A stretch of 5,165 bases of DNA, taken from positions 1-5,165 of the forward strand of contig DLOP01000112.1 in assembly GCA_002478505.1 (NCBI GenBank). Direction: 5' to 3'. This document shows, in pieces, positions 1-5,165 of the stretch. The notes under the pieces were generated by a model. The model was given only the letters and a program-made list of their open reading frames with translations, did not search any database and was not told where the DNA came from. The position numbers and the translations under genes are program-made. How positions within the stretch are numbered: the stretch's first letter is position 1; each line of letters begins with the position of its first letter. Source of the stretch: Lachnospiraceae bacterium UBA7481. GTDB lineage: Bacteria; Bacillota; Clostridia; Lachnospirales; Lachnospiraceae.

Positions 1-54
1 TCTGTCGCCGGTATCACCCTCCCCATCCTGCTGATTTGCACTGCGCATCGGTAG
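1..54 (+). other. Out-of-frame remnant of a membrane helix upstream of the M23-like gene
   Basis: Frame 1 from the window edge reads SVAGITLPILLICTAHR and then stops at TAG 52-54. That is a convincing membrane-helix sequence. The same bases in the frame of the downstream gene read a proline/histidine-rich stretch (RRYHPPHPADLH) typical of a wrong frame. Just past this point the gene frame reads SVVVLNAVFGNK, which would complete the helix. One missing base between about 43 and 54 would account for the switch. The gene may therefore be frameshifted, or there may be a sequencing error. With only 50 bases visible this is suggestive, not proven. Confidence 0.45.
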
Positions 55-1148
55 TTGTTTTAAATGCCGTCTTTGGAAATAAAATTGCCATCAACGGACA
101 ACAACCAGACGATTTGTCGAAAGTAGATTATTATGTATATTCTTTATATAAGGATATGAATCTTAGCGAAGACGGCATAACGGAACGGGTAACCATTTGT
201 TTATCGATGGTAATTACGCTTGATAGGGATGCGAATGGAGGATATCATATTGAAGAAGATGGTGTGAAGACAATGAATGAGTTCACGGATGAGGACTACG
301 AAAAATTTATGGAGGGAAATGTTCCAGAATTGTATGTGTCGGAAGATCCCTATGCGCTTTTTGCGCAGTATGGAACTGTTTTAAGTATGGATTGTCATGC
401 TCAGGCGGTGGAATACGGGCAGTTGGATACAGATGCCATTATTGGCGGACTGGTTAATCATATTTCAGGAGAGCCGCTGGCATCATCGGCAACGCAGGAA
501 TATATAGACCATTCACCCGTGGAATATCGGGAACTTATCTATTATGGAAAGTATACAATAGCTTATGCGGAAGCATACAGGCAGACGGGCGCAACAGATC
601 TGAAAATGGCAATTTTAGATTGCGCAGAGGAGGAAATTCGTTCGTATATTGAGAGATCTGATGAAGCGCAGCAGGAGCTGCTTAACGAACAAATTGCGCA
701 ACAGGAATGGAATCGTAATTTTATTCTTCTGAGTACGCTGCCTTGGCCGAGAACGGTTTGGCCGACGACGGGCAGTACCATATCCCAAGCCTTTGGGAGC
801 TGGCAGAAATATGACGGAGAAATTTATTTTTCGGACCATATCTGTATTGCAGGCGAGGAGGGAGATCCGGTCTATGCCGCTATGGATGGTGTAGTAGAAG
901 AGACAGGATTTACTGCGGATTATGGTAATTATATTGTTATCCTGCACAGGGATGAGCTCTATGATGAGATCAGGACAAGATATGGATACCTTAATTCAGT
1001 TGAAGTTACGGAGGGGACACAGGTTGTGGCAGGGGAAGAAATTGGAACGGTAGGAAAAACCGGGAGAGCCACCGGCAATTGTCTGCAGTTTGCCATAACG
1101 GATCATGGTGTTCCCATAGATCCGTTAAGAATGGTGCAAAGTGACTGA
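3..1148 (+). CDS. M56/BlaR1-like protein C-terminal part with degenerate M23 (LytM) domain, 5' end missing
   Basis: The frame is open to the left window edge, so the N-terminus is missing. The first possible start (TTG at 36) has no ribosome binding site and is probably not real. Residue numbers count from that TTG. Residues 5-14 look like the end of a membrane helix. Residues 20-225 are a charged region with a segment around YRELIYYGKYT (164-174) that I associate from memory with the extracytoplasmic tails of Lachnospiraceae M56/BlaR1-like proteins. A glutamate/glutamine-rich helix (197-225) leads into an M23 fold at 238-365, recognisable from WP..GSTISQAFG, GDPVYAAMDGVV, DYGNYIVILH, V.AGEEIGTVGKTGRATG and a final IDP. 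The catalytic residues are all replaced (see findings), so the domain probably binds or senses rather than cuts. An M56 protease core would lie upstream and is not seen. An unrelated anchored M23-like protein remains possible. Confidence 0.72.
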   Translation, partial: CRRYHPPHPADLHCASVVVLNAVFGNKIAINGQQPDDLSKVDYYVYSLYKDMNLSEDGITERVTICLSMVITLDRDANGGYHIEEDGVKTMNEFTDEDYEKFMEGNVPELYVSEDPYALFAQYGTVLSMDCHAQAVEYGQLDTDAIIGGLVNHISGEPLASSATQEYIDHSPVEYRELIYYGKYTIAYAEAYRQTGATDLKMAILDCAEEEIRSYIERSDEAQQELLNEQIAQQEWNRNFILLSTLPWPRTVWPTTGSTISQAFGSWQKYDGEIYFSDHICIAGEEGDPVYAAMDGVVEETGFTADYGNYIVILHRDELYDEIRTRYGYLNSVEVTEGTQVVAGEEIGTVGKTGRATGNCLQFAITDHGVPIDPLRMVQSD

Positions 1149-1163
1149 TGATATCTTAATTTG

Positions 1164-1188
1164 TTTACCTACAGTATAAGTAGGCAAA
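1164..1188. terminator. Weak hairpin between convergent genes, possible terminator
   Basis: Arms 1164-1172 (TTTACCTAC) and 1180-1188 (GTAGGCAAA) pair at 8 of 9 positions around a 7-base loop. It sits in the 47-base gap between the end of the M23-like gene and the end of the minus-strand permease gene, where a shared terminator would be expected. Neither strand has a U-tract after the stem, so intrinsic termination would be poor. Confidence 0.3.
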
Positions 1189-1195
1189 GCGGACA

Positions 1196-1924
1196 TCATA
1201 TATATCTGACATCCTGCTTTTTCAAAAGGCAGATGCCGATACAGGAGATGATCATCCCTGCGGCACAGCACAGAAGTGGTATAAAGTGACCGTGCAAAAG
1301 GCTTCCGGCATAATCAATATTATGTTCCCATGACGCCAGCGTCTCGTTGTCCATGCTTGATACAAATACGCTGGCACACATCCATATTCCCCAGAGGATC
1401 CAGTAGATGATTTGACCAAAACGGATGAGGAGGCTGCCGAGGAACAGGCGTATGCCCAAAACTATGGCTGCAAATGCCAGCACCCAGAAGATGCCGGAAG
1501 AAAAGCTGCCAAACAGGGCAGTGAAAAACGGAAGGTCTGGTTCTCTGGAAAAGTCAGAATAGCATAAGGGAATCAGTACGCTGTTCTCCAATTGAAACAG
1601 AAGAAAGCAGATGATATACAGAATCAGGCTTCCGAGGACGGTCTGGAACAATTCCGTCAGGATATAGTTTTCCCTTGTTGTACTCATGGATATGGCAAGC
1701 GTAAAATATTTTTTTACGATAAAAGGACCGCTAATGATCCAGAGCATAGCAACTGAAATCAGGGACATCGTACTGCCCAGAGGAAATACAGGCATATCGT
1801 GTAGTCCGCCTAGGATTCCATACATAAAGATCAGATTTAGAATCAGTCCAATAAGATAGACCAGTCCGGTAATAATAAGTAAGGAAACAAAGTTTTTTTG
1901 AGTGGAATTCCAAAATTTTCGCAT
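1196..1924 (-). CDS. ABC-2-like transporter permease subunit B
   Basis: This is a 242-residue integral membrane protein with about six hydrophobic segments, at roughly 12-36, 50-73, 90-112, 134-165, 168-188 and 213-234. The short basic cytoplasmic loop after the second helix carries SMSTTREN (79-86). It matches in position the SMGCTRRN of the neighbouring permease, so the two are divergent partners of the same fold class. A third acidic/aromatic external loop lies at 113-132. It is the last gene of the minus-strand cluster, 94 bases after the other permease. I chose the ATG at 1924. An in-frame ATG at 1936 lies one base after the GGAAAGG ribosome-site-like block, too close to be used, and the frame open to 2005 has no better signal. 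It probably forms the membrane channel of an exporter with the other permease and the ATPase. Substrate unknown. Confidence 0.78.
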   Translation of the reverse strand: MRKFWNSTQKNFVSLLIITGLVYLIGLILNLIFMYGILGGLHDMPVFPLGSTMSLISVAMLWIISGPFIVKKYFTLAISMSTTRENYILTELFQTVLGSLILYIICFLLFQLENSVLIPLCYSDFSREPDLPFFTALFGSFSSGIFWVLAFAAIVLGIRLFLGSLLIRFGQIIYWILWGIWMCASVFVSSMDNETLASWEHNIDYAGSLLHGHFIPLLCCAAGMIISCIGICLLKKQDVRYI

Positions 1925-1929
1925 ATTTA

Positions 1930-1955
1930 TAACCATGCCTTTCCGTAACCTGCGA
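1930..1955 (-). repeat. Leader repeat, copy A (upstream of permease B)
   Basis: This 26-base block is identical at 25 positions to 3969-3994; the only difference is G at 1945 against A at 3984. Read on the minus strand it contains GCAGGTTA, GGAAAGG and CATGGTTA, and it ends five bases before the permease B start codon. It includes the only ribosome-site-like purine run for that gene. Two GGTTA motifs within it are 16 bases apart. Confidence 0.85.
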
Positions 1956-1963
1956 TTCTTAAT

Positions 1964-2001
1964 GCACTTTAGTGCTATACCGCGGGTACAATATTTGCAA
2001 A
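1964..2001 (-). promoter_or_regulatory. Possible internal promoter with small dyad before permease B
   Basis: On the minus strand a TTTGCA (2001-1996) is separated by 16 bases from TATAGC (1979-1974), a mediocre sigma-A-type promoter. A 12-base dyad (GCACT, two bases, AGTGC) at 1964-1975 overlaps its -10 box and would sit at the transcription start. It lies in the unusually long 94-base gap between the two permease genes, so separate expression of permease B is possible. The match is weak and the spacing is not optimal. Confidence 0.35.
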
Positions 2002-2018
2002 ACAAATTTTTTCTCTAG

Positions 2019-2633
2019 CTACATTCTGTCGATGGTTCTTTTGCCAAAAAGAGTTACGATCAGACCATAGAGAATCAGTATACCTCCAATGATGAGTAAC
2101 CAGGATGAGGGACTCGATAGAAATTCTGTCATAAGGAAGAAAGAGTTCAGTGCAAAAACAGCTAAGCCCCCATAAATGATGACCAGGATCAGCGCCATTT
2201 TTGCAAAGCCGAACCGGCGGATCAGAACCCCATTCAGAACCCCTAATGTAGCAGATAAGAGTTCCGAGATCACAAAGGACCGGATTATATCGACGGTTAT
2301 GGAGGTGGAAGCAATCATTTTCATGAGTAGAAAGACCGCTAAGGATTCTACTAAGAGTTCTGCTGTAAGAATATAAATACTTAGATAGATATTTCTGCGG
2401 GTACATCCCATAGACAGGCAAAAATCGATCTGGTATCTGATATAGTTTGTAATCAGACTGCATGGGATGATGGCCAGAATCGTTTCGAGATATCTTATTA
2501 TTTCATCTGGCGGGTTATTAATAACTGTAGTCAGAAAGATACCGTAGATCAGACCGCCCAATATAATGATGGAAAATATTTTGCCCTGATACAGACTGAT
2601 ATAATGTATATGACGTTTGAATCCTTCGTTCAT
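2019..2633 (-). CDS. ABC-2-like transporter permease subunit A
   Basis: This is a 204-residue membrane protein with about six hydrophobic segments, at roughly 19-39, 46-66, 84-107, 112-136, 145-168 and 177-197. A cytoplasmic loop carries CLSMGCTRRN (72-81), typical of small permeases encoded with YtrA-type regulators. The C-terminus is short and basic (GKRTIDRM). The ATG start is preceded by AAAGGAG with 9 bases of spacing, a strong site that supports this start. It begins 22 bases after the ATPase stop codon, so the two are almost certainly co-transcribed. Together with the ATPase and permease B it probably makes a heteromeric exporter in the cytoplasmic membrane. It lacks the conserved domains of large ABC-2 proteins, so the family call comes from topology, the loop motif and gene order; the substrate cannot be read from the sequence. 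Confidence 0.8.
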   Translation of the reverse strand: MNEGFKRHIHYISLYQGKIFSIIILGGLIYGIFLTTVINNPPDEIIRYLETILAIIPCSLITNYIRYQIDFCLSMGCTRRNIYLSIYILTAELLVESLAVFLLMKMIASTSITVDIIRSFVISELLSATLGVLNGVLIRRFGFAKMALILVIIYGGLAVFALNSFFLMTEFLSSPSSWLLIIGGILILYGLIVTLFGKRTIDRM

Positions 2634-2655
2634 AATCGTATGCTCCTTTTAAAAA

Positions 2656-3546
2656 TTAGTTTTCGTCTCCGCAAAGTGCAATAAATAGATTTTGCAGGGA
2701 TACCGGTTGTACGGAAATTTCGCCGGATGACTGAAATTCCTGACCATTTTCCATCAGTACCGTAATGCCCTTGCTGCGTCCAATCTTCTCAGGACGGTAA
2801 GTTTTTAAACCTTTGACTGCCGCGTCAACAGCATCTTCCCTGCCGCTGATATGAACTGCCCTTGATAATAGGTCTTCTGTATTTTCTTTGAGAAGAATGG
2901 CGCCGTCTTTTAATATTATGACTTCTTCAAAAACTGGAGAAGCTTCATCAATGATATGTGTGGAAATCAGAAAAGTACGTCCGGTTTTTTCATATTCTTC
3001 CAACAACAGTTTGTAAAACTTATCACGCATGAAGACATCCAACCCGGCGACGGGCTCATCCAGTAGCGTATAATCGGCTTTGCTTGCCAGTGCCAGAATG
3101 ATGGTAAGCATGGATAGCATACCCTTTGACAGCTTCAGGATTTTTTTCCCTGGTTCCAGTTCGAAGGTTTTCACAAGACGATCTGCCATTTCCTTATCCC
3201 AGTGGGGATAATAAATAGAAGCAGCCTTTAAATAATCTTTTACTTTCATTGATGCGATTGCGCTTTCCGCAACAGGATTCAATTCTCTGGAAAAGCAGAT
3301 ATGGGAAAGCGTCTGCTGATTTTCCCAGACGGTTTCTTTTCCTAGCGTAATATCGCCGGAGGTTGCGGGACACTGTGCGGCAAGAATGGACAAAAGAGTG
3401 GTTTTGCCCGCACCGTTTCTGCCGATCAGACCGTAAATCTTACCAGATTCTAAGGTAAGGTCGATATTATGCAGAACTTCTTTTTCTTTATACTTTTTAA
3501 TAATGTTTTTACACTGTAATGGCATAAGGTCTTTTGCGTTTTCCAT
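2656..3546 (-). CDS. ABC transporter ATP-binding protein (YtrB-like)
   Basis: This cytoplasmic ATPase powers the adjacent membrane subunits. Numbering from the chosen start (296 residues): Walker A GRNGAGKTT at 42-50, ABC signature LSKGM at 139-143, Walker B LLDEP at 161-165 with catalytic Glu164, D-loop AGLD at 167-170 and switch His197 (STH). The Q-loop glutamine appears to be replaced by Arg87 (FSREL). Residues 229-296 form a C-terminal extension after the nucleotide-binding domain, as in drug or bacteriocin-type exporter ATPases. I chose the ATG at 3546: the AAAGGA run lies 9 bases upstream of it, whereas the ATG at 3555 directly abuts that run. The signature LSKGM in place of LSGGQ is common in this regulator-linked group. 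The gene lies 44 bases after the regulator gene and 22 before permease A, which indicates an operon. Confidence 0.93.
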   Translation of the reverse strand: MENAKDLMPLQCKNIIKKYKEKEVLHNIDLTLESGKIYGLIGRNGAGKTTLLSILAAQCPATSGDITLGKETVWENQQTLSHICFSRELNPVAESAIASMKVKDYLKAASIYYPHWDKEMADRLVKTFELEPGKKILKLSKGMLSMLTIILALASKADYTLLDEPVAGLDVFMRDKFYKLLLEEYEKTGRTFLISTHIIDEASPVFEEVIILKDGAILLKENTEDLLSRAVHISGREDAVDAAVKGLKTYRPEKIGRSKGITVLMENGQEFQSSGEISVQPVSLQNLFIALCGDEN

Positions 3547-3569
3547 GATGATCATTCCTTTCTTTTATC

Positions 3570-3588
3570 ATATTTTTATGGAAAATAT
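3570..3588 (-). other. AT-only hairpin between regulator and ATPase genes
   Basis: Seven-base arms (ATATTTT and AAAATAT on the plus strand) surround a 5-base loop right after the regulator stop codon, in the 44-base gap before the ATPase. All pairs are A-T, so the structure is weak. It could modestly affect mRNA processing or relative expression, or be chance in AT-rich spacer. Confidence 0.25.
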
Positions 3589-3590
3589 CA

Positions 3591-3962
3591 TTATTTTTTA
3601 TCTTCTTCGGCATGGATCATGCGGATTAGGTCTTCTCTGGTTATTCCAAGGCTGTACGCTTCTTCCATCATGGTTTTGAAATAACGCTGGTAGAATTCCT
3701 CTTTTCGATTCTGTCTGATCTTTTCTTTTGCCCCGGAGGTCACAAACATTCCAATCCCCCTTTTCTTATATAAAATATTTCTATCTACCAGAAGATTGAT
3801 CCCCTTGGCAGCAGTTGCCGGATTGATGGCATAAAGCGCCGCAAGTTCATTGGTAGAAGGTACCCGTTCTTCTTCCAGCAGGATATCCCTGAGAATATCA
3901 TTCTCAATCATCTCACTGATCTGCAGATAGATTGATTTTTCCTGTGTGAGAATCTCATTCAT
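3591..3962 (-). CDS. GntR-family transcriptional regulator, YtrA subfamily
   Basis: This 123-residue DNA-binding protein is the first gene of the minus-strand cluster. The N-terminal winged helix-turn-helix (about 9-76) shows the subfamily pattern in order: IYLQISEMIENDIL (11-24), VPSTNELAALYAINPATAAKGI (34-55) containing the recognition helix, NILYKKRGIGMFV (62-74) forming the wing. The remaining ~45 residues (78-123) are a short helical dimerisation tail with no effector-binding domain, as is usual for YtrA-type proteins (full length about 120-130). Members normally repress their own operon, which encodes an ABC transporter, and release it under envelope or antibiotic stress. Here an inverted repeat over its promoter fits autorepression. 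The ATG at 3962 has GGAAAGG 14 bases upstream, longer than ideal; the closer ATG at 3975 is out of frame and stops after three codons. Confidence 0.93.
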   Translation of the reverse strand: MNEILTQEKSIYLQISEMIENDILRDILLEEERVPSTNELAALYAINPATAAKGINLLVDRNILYKKRGIGMFVTSGAKEKIRQNRKEEFYQRYFKTMMEEAYSLGITREDLIRMIHAEEDKK

Positions 3963-3968
3963 ACTAAT

Positions 3969-3994
3969 TAACCATGCCTTTCCATAACCTGCGA
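3969..3994 (-). repeat. Leader repeat, copy B (upstream of regulator)
   Basis: This is the second copy of the 26-base block at 1930-1955 (25 of 26 identical), in the same orientation and a similar distance (6 bases) from the start codon it precedes. It lies in the roughly 100-base untranslated leader of the regulator gene and supplies the GGAAAGG ribosome-site-like run. The ATG inside the block reads Met-Val-Asn-stop and ends three bases upstream of the regulator start codon. Confidence 0.85.
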
Positions 3995-4049
3995 ATTTTC
4001 GAAACGAATTAATGTTTTACTGCACTGTTAATACTTCTTTGGTTAAATG

Positions 4050-4071
4050 GTTCATTACTTGTGTAACTAAC
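4050..4071. promoter_or_regulatory. Candidate operator (inverted repeat) for the GntR regulator
   Basis: A 22-base imperfect inverted repeat has half-sites GTTnnTTAC and GTAAnnAAC around a 4-base centre; 7 of 9 positions in each arm are symmetric. It overlaps the last two bases of the -10 box and covers the expected transcription start of the regulator cluster. A repressor bound there would block RNA polymerase. The length and symmetry suit a dimeric winged-helix repressor; that the bound protein is the adjacent regulator is inference. Confidence 0.6.
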
Positions 4072-4098
4072 TATAGCACCAAAAAAATGAATTGTCAA
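4070..4098 (-). promoter_or_regulatory. Sigma-A-type promoter of the regulator/ABC transporter cluster
   Basis: On the minus strand a perfect -35 TTGACA (4098-4093) is followed after 17 bases by -10 TATAGT (4075-4070). Transcription would begin near 4063, giving a leader of about 100 bases before the regulator start codon. It is the strongest promoter-like signal in the window and would drive the regulator, ATPase and permease A, perhaps permease B. Confidence 0.85.
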
Positions 4099-4173
4099 CA
4101 TTAAATTTTCAAATAAAGATTTCGGACAGCGGTATGGATCTGTGAGATATTATTGTCATATTTTATATAATGC

Positions 4174-4202
4174 TTGTACATTACAGTAAATGTAAGTATA
4201 CT
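4174..4202 (+). promoter_or_regulatory. Promoter candidate for the glycosyltransferase gene
   Basis: A -35-like TTGTAC (4174-4179) and a -10 TATACT (4197-4202) are 17 bases apart, about 60 bases before the start codon at 4262. The -10 box lies inside a perfect 12-base palindrome, TAAGTATACTTA (4193-4204). A second, weaker option is TATAAT at 4166-4171, which lacks a good -35. The rest of the 3963-4261 region is AT-rich with no further open frame. Confidence 0.6.
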
Positions 4203-4261
4203 TATGATATGATAAGATACGAAAAATAAAATAATTTAAAATATTCGGGGTATCACGATAT

Positions 4262-5165
4262 ATGAAGAAAAAGATCAGCGTAATAGTTCCATGCTACAAT
4301 GCTGCAAATTATCTGCCATGGTGCATAGAACATTTGATAAGACAGACGATAGGTGTGGAAAATATAGAAATTATTCTGGTAGATGATGCGTCTACGGATG
4401 ATGGTGCAACCATGGAACTTATGCTTGCATATGAAAAACAGTATCCGGAGTCAGTGATTGTCGTTTCGCTGGAGCAGAATAGGAAACAGGGGGGAGCAAG
4501 GAATGTGGGCATTTCTTATGCGGGCGGAGAGTATCTGATGTTTTGTGATGCAGATGATTGGCTGGCATTTCAGGCAATGGAAGTCTTATATAATACGGCG
4601 GTACAATATAATGCTGATGTGGTGGAATATCGTTATAAAGTAGTTACTGACCATACGGAGACCGGAGAAAAAATAGAGCAGGGAAATGGCAGCTACTTAA
4701 AGGATTTATCTGATGATGAGACAAAACGGAAGATACTTATGGCATCAACAGAGAATTTTTCTTTTGGGTGTATGAGAAAATTGTATCGAATGTCGTTAAT
4801 TAAAGAACATGACATCCGGTTTGCGGAGGGATTGATCTGTGAAGAACCTTCTTTTACTCTGCCGGTCCGCATCTATGAGAAAAAGCATGTTTTTGTTGAT
4901 GCGGCGCTCTATTTTTATTTGCAGACGCCGGACTCTACAGTGCATCGGAATTGGGATGCCCATAAGCTGGATAATGCCAGTGTATGGCTGATTCTTATGG
5001 AAGATTTGAAAAAGAGAGGCGTGTTTGCAGACTATGAGAAAGAATTGGAGTGCATGTTCTACGACTGGGGATTTGGAATGAGTATCAGTATGATGCTTCG
5101 TAAAGGGTATCTCCTGACTGCAGAAGAGATAACATTATTAAAAGAGGCTCATCATCAGCTTGTGT
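4262..5165 (+). CDS. Family 2 glycosyltransferase, 3' end beyond the window
   Basis: The frame from ATG 4262 runs open for 301 codons to the right edge. The N-terminus has the GT-A fold of family GT2: ISVIVPCYNAANYL (5-18), IEIILVDDASTDDG (35-48) with the nucleotide-binding Asp pair, GGARNVGISYAGGEYLMF (77-94) and the metal-binding DADDW (96-100). A later LICEEPSF (191-198) fits the acceptor-side ED-type acidic motif of this family. Such enzymes move a sugar from a nucleotide-sugar donor to a growing surface glycan, such as capsule, teichoic acid or exopolysaccharide; donor and acceptor cannot be told. There is no membrane helix or signal peptide in the visible part. The ribosome site is poor (GGGG, 11 bases upstream), but no better start exists and the protein begins exactly at the family's first strand. 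It is divergent from the regulator cluster and has its own promoter candidate. Confidence 0.92.
   Translation, partial: MKKKISVIVPCYNAANYLPWCIEHLIRQTIGVENIEIILVDDASTDDGATMELMLAYEKQYPESVIVVSLEQNRKQGGARNVGISYAGGEYLMFCDADDWLAFQAMEVLYNTAVQYNADVVEYRYKVVTDHTETGEKIEQGNGSYLKDLSDDETKRKILMASTENFSFGCMRKLYRMSLIKEHDIRFAEGLICEEPSFTLPVRIYEKKHVFVDAALYFYLQTPDSTVHRNWDAHKLDNASVWLILMEDLKKRGVFADYEKELECMFYDWGFGMSISMMLRKGYLLTAEEITLLKEAHHQLV

Noticed and set aside
563..947. Two minus-strand open frames (563-781 and 615-947) inside the M23-like gene
   Set aside because: They lie antisense to a well-supported domain, have no ribosome sites and show no family features.
1731..1913. 60-codon minus-strand frame within permease B
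   Set aside because: It overlaps permease B in another frame, has no start signal, and its composition is that of a shifted membrane protein frame.
1925..2005. N-terminal extension of permease B to 2005
   Set aside because: The extra 27 residues are basic and cysteine-rich, run through the leader repeat and promoter-like region, and lack a ribosome site at 2005.
2176..2376. 66-codon plus-strand frame inside permease A
   Set aside because: It is antisense to a real gene, with no ribosome site and low-complexity composition.
1975..2463. 162-codon minus-strand frame overlapping permease A
   Set aside because: Permease A has a strong ribosome site, membrane helices and a family loop motif; this frame lacks all of them.
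3963..4261. A riboswitch, T-box or attenuator in the divergent intergenic region
   Set aside because: The ~100-base regulator leader has no strong stems, no terminator with U-tract and no recognisable aptamer core.
4309..4512. 67-codon minus-strand frame inside the glycosyltransferase
   Set aside because: It is antisense to the conserved GT2 nucleotide-binding region and is a shadow of that coding sequence.

Overview
The window looks like a chromosomal segment from a low-to-moderate GC Firmicute, most likely a gut Clostridia/Lachnospiraceae-type organism. This rests on gene style (a YtrA-type GntR regulator with small ABC permeases, and an M56-like protein carrying an M23 domain), purine-rich ribosome binding sites and AT-rich intergenic regions. 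I could not run a search, so the taxonomy is an inference.

Layout. (1) Positions 1-1148, plus strand: the 3' part of a gene for an exported or membrane-anchored protein. It resembles the extracytoplasmic part of BlaR1-like M56 proteins followed by an M23 (LytM/peptidase) domain. All five canonical M23 active-site residues are replaced, and the first ~50 bases suggest a reading-frame disruption. (2) Positions 1149-1195: a short convergent gap with a weak hairpin. (3) Positions 1196-3962, minus strand: a four-gene cluster in the order GntR/YtrA-type regulator, ABC ATPase, ABC-2-like permease A, ABC-2-like permease B. (4) Positions 3963-4261: a divergent regulatory region. It holds a near-consensus promoter with an inverted-repeat operator candidate for the regulator cluster, and a separate promoter facing right. 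(5) Positions 4262 to the window end: a family 2 glycosyltransferase, cut off by the window edge.

How it fits together. The regulator is probably autoregulatory and controls an ABC exporter made of one ATPase and two different six-helix membrane subunits. Relatives of this arrangement (the ytr-type operons) respond to cell-envelope stress; that role is inferred here from family and gene order. The most unusual non-coding signal is a 26-bp block (25/26 identical) that lies just upstream of both the first and the last gene of the cluster. The last gene therefore appears to carry a duplicated leader, and possibly its own promoter.

I did not find RNA genes, CRISPR arrays, insertion sequences or attachment sites. 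No completely new system is evident. The best leads are the dead M23 domain, the duplicated leader and the operator.
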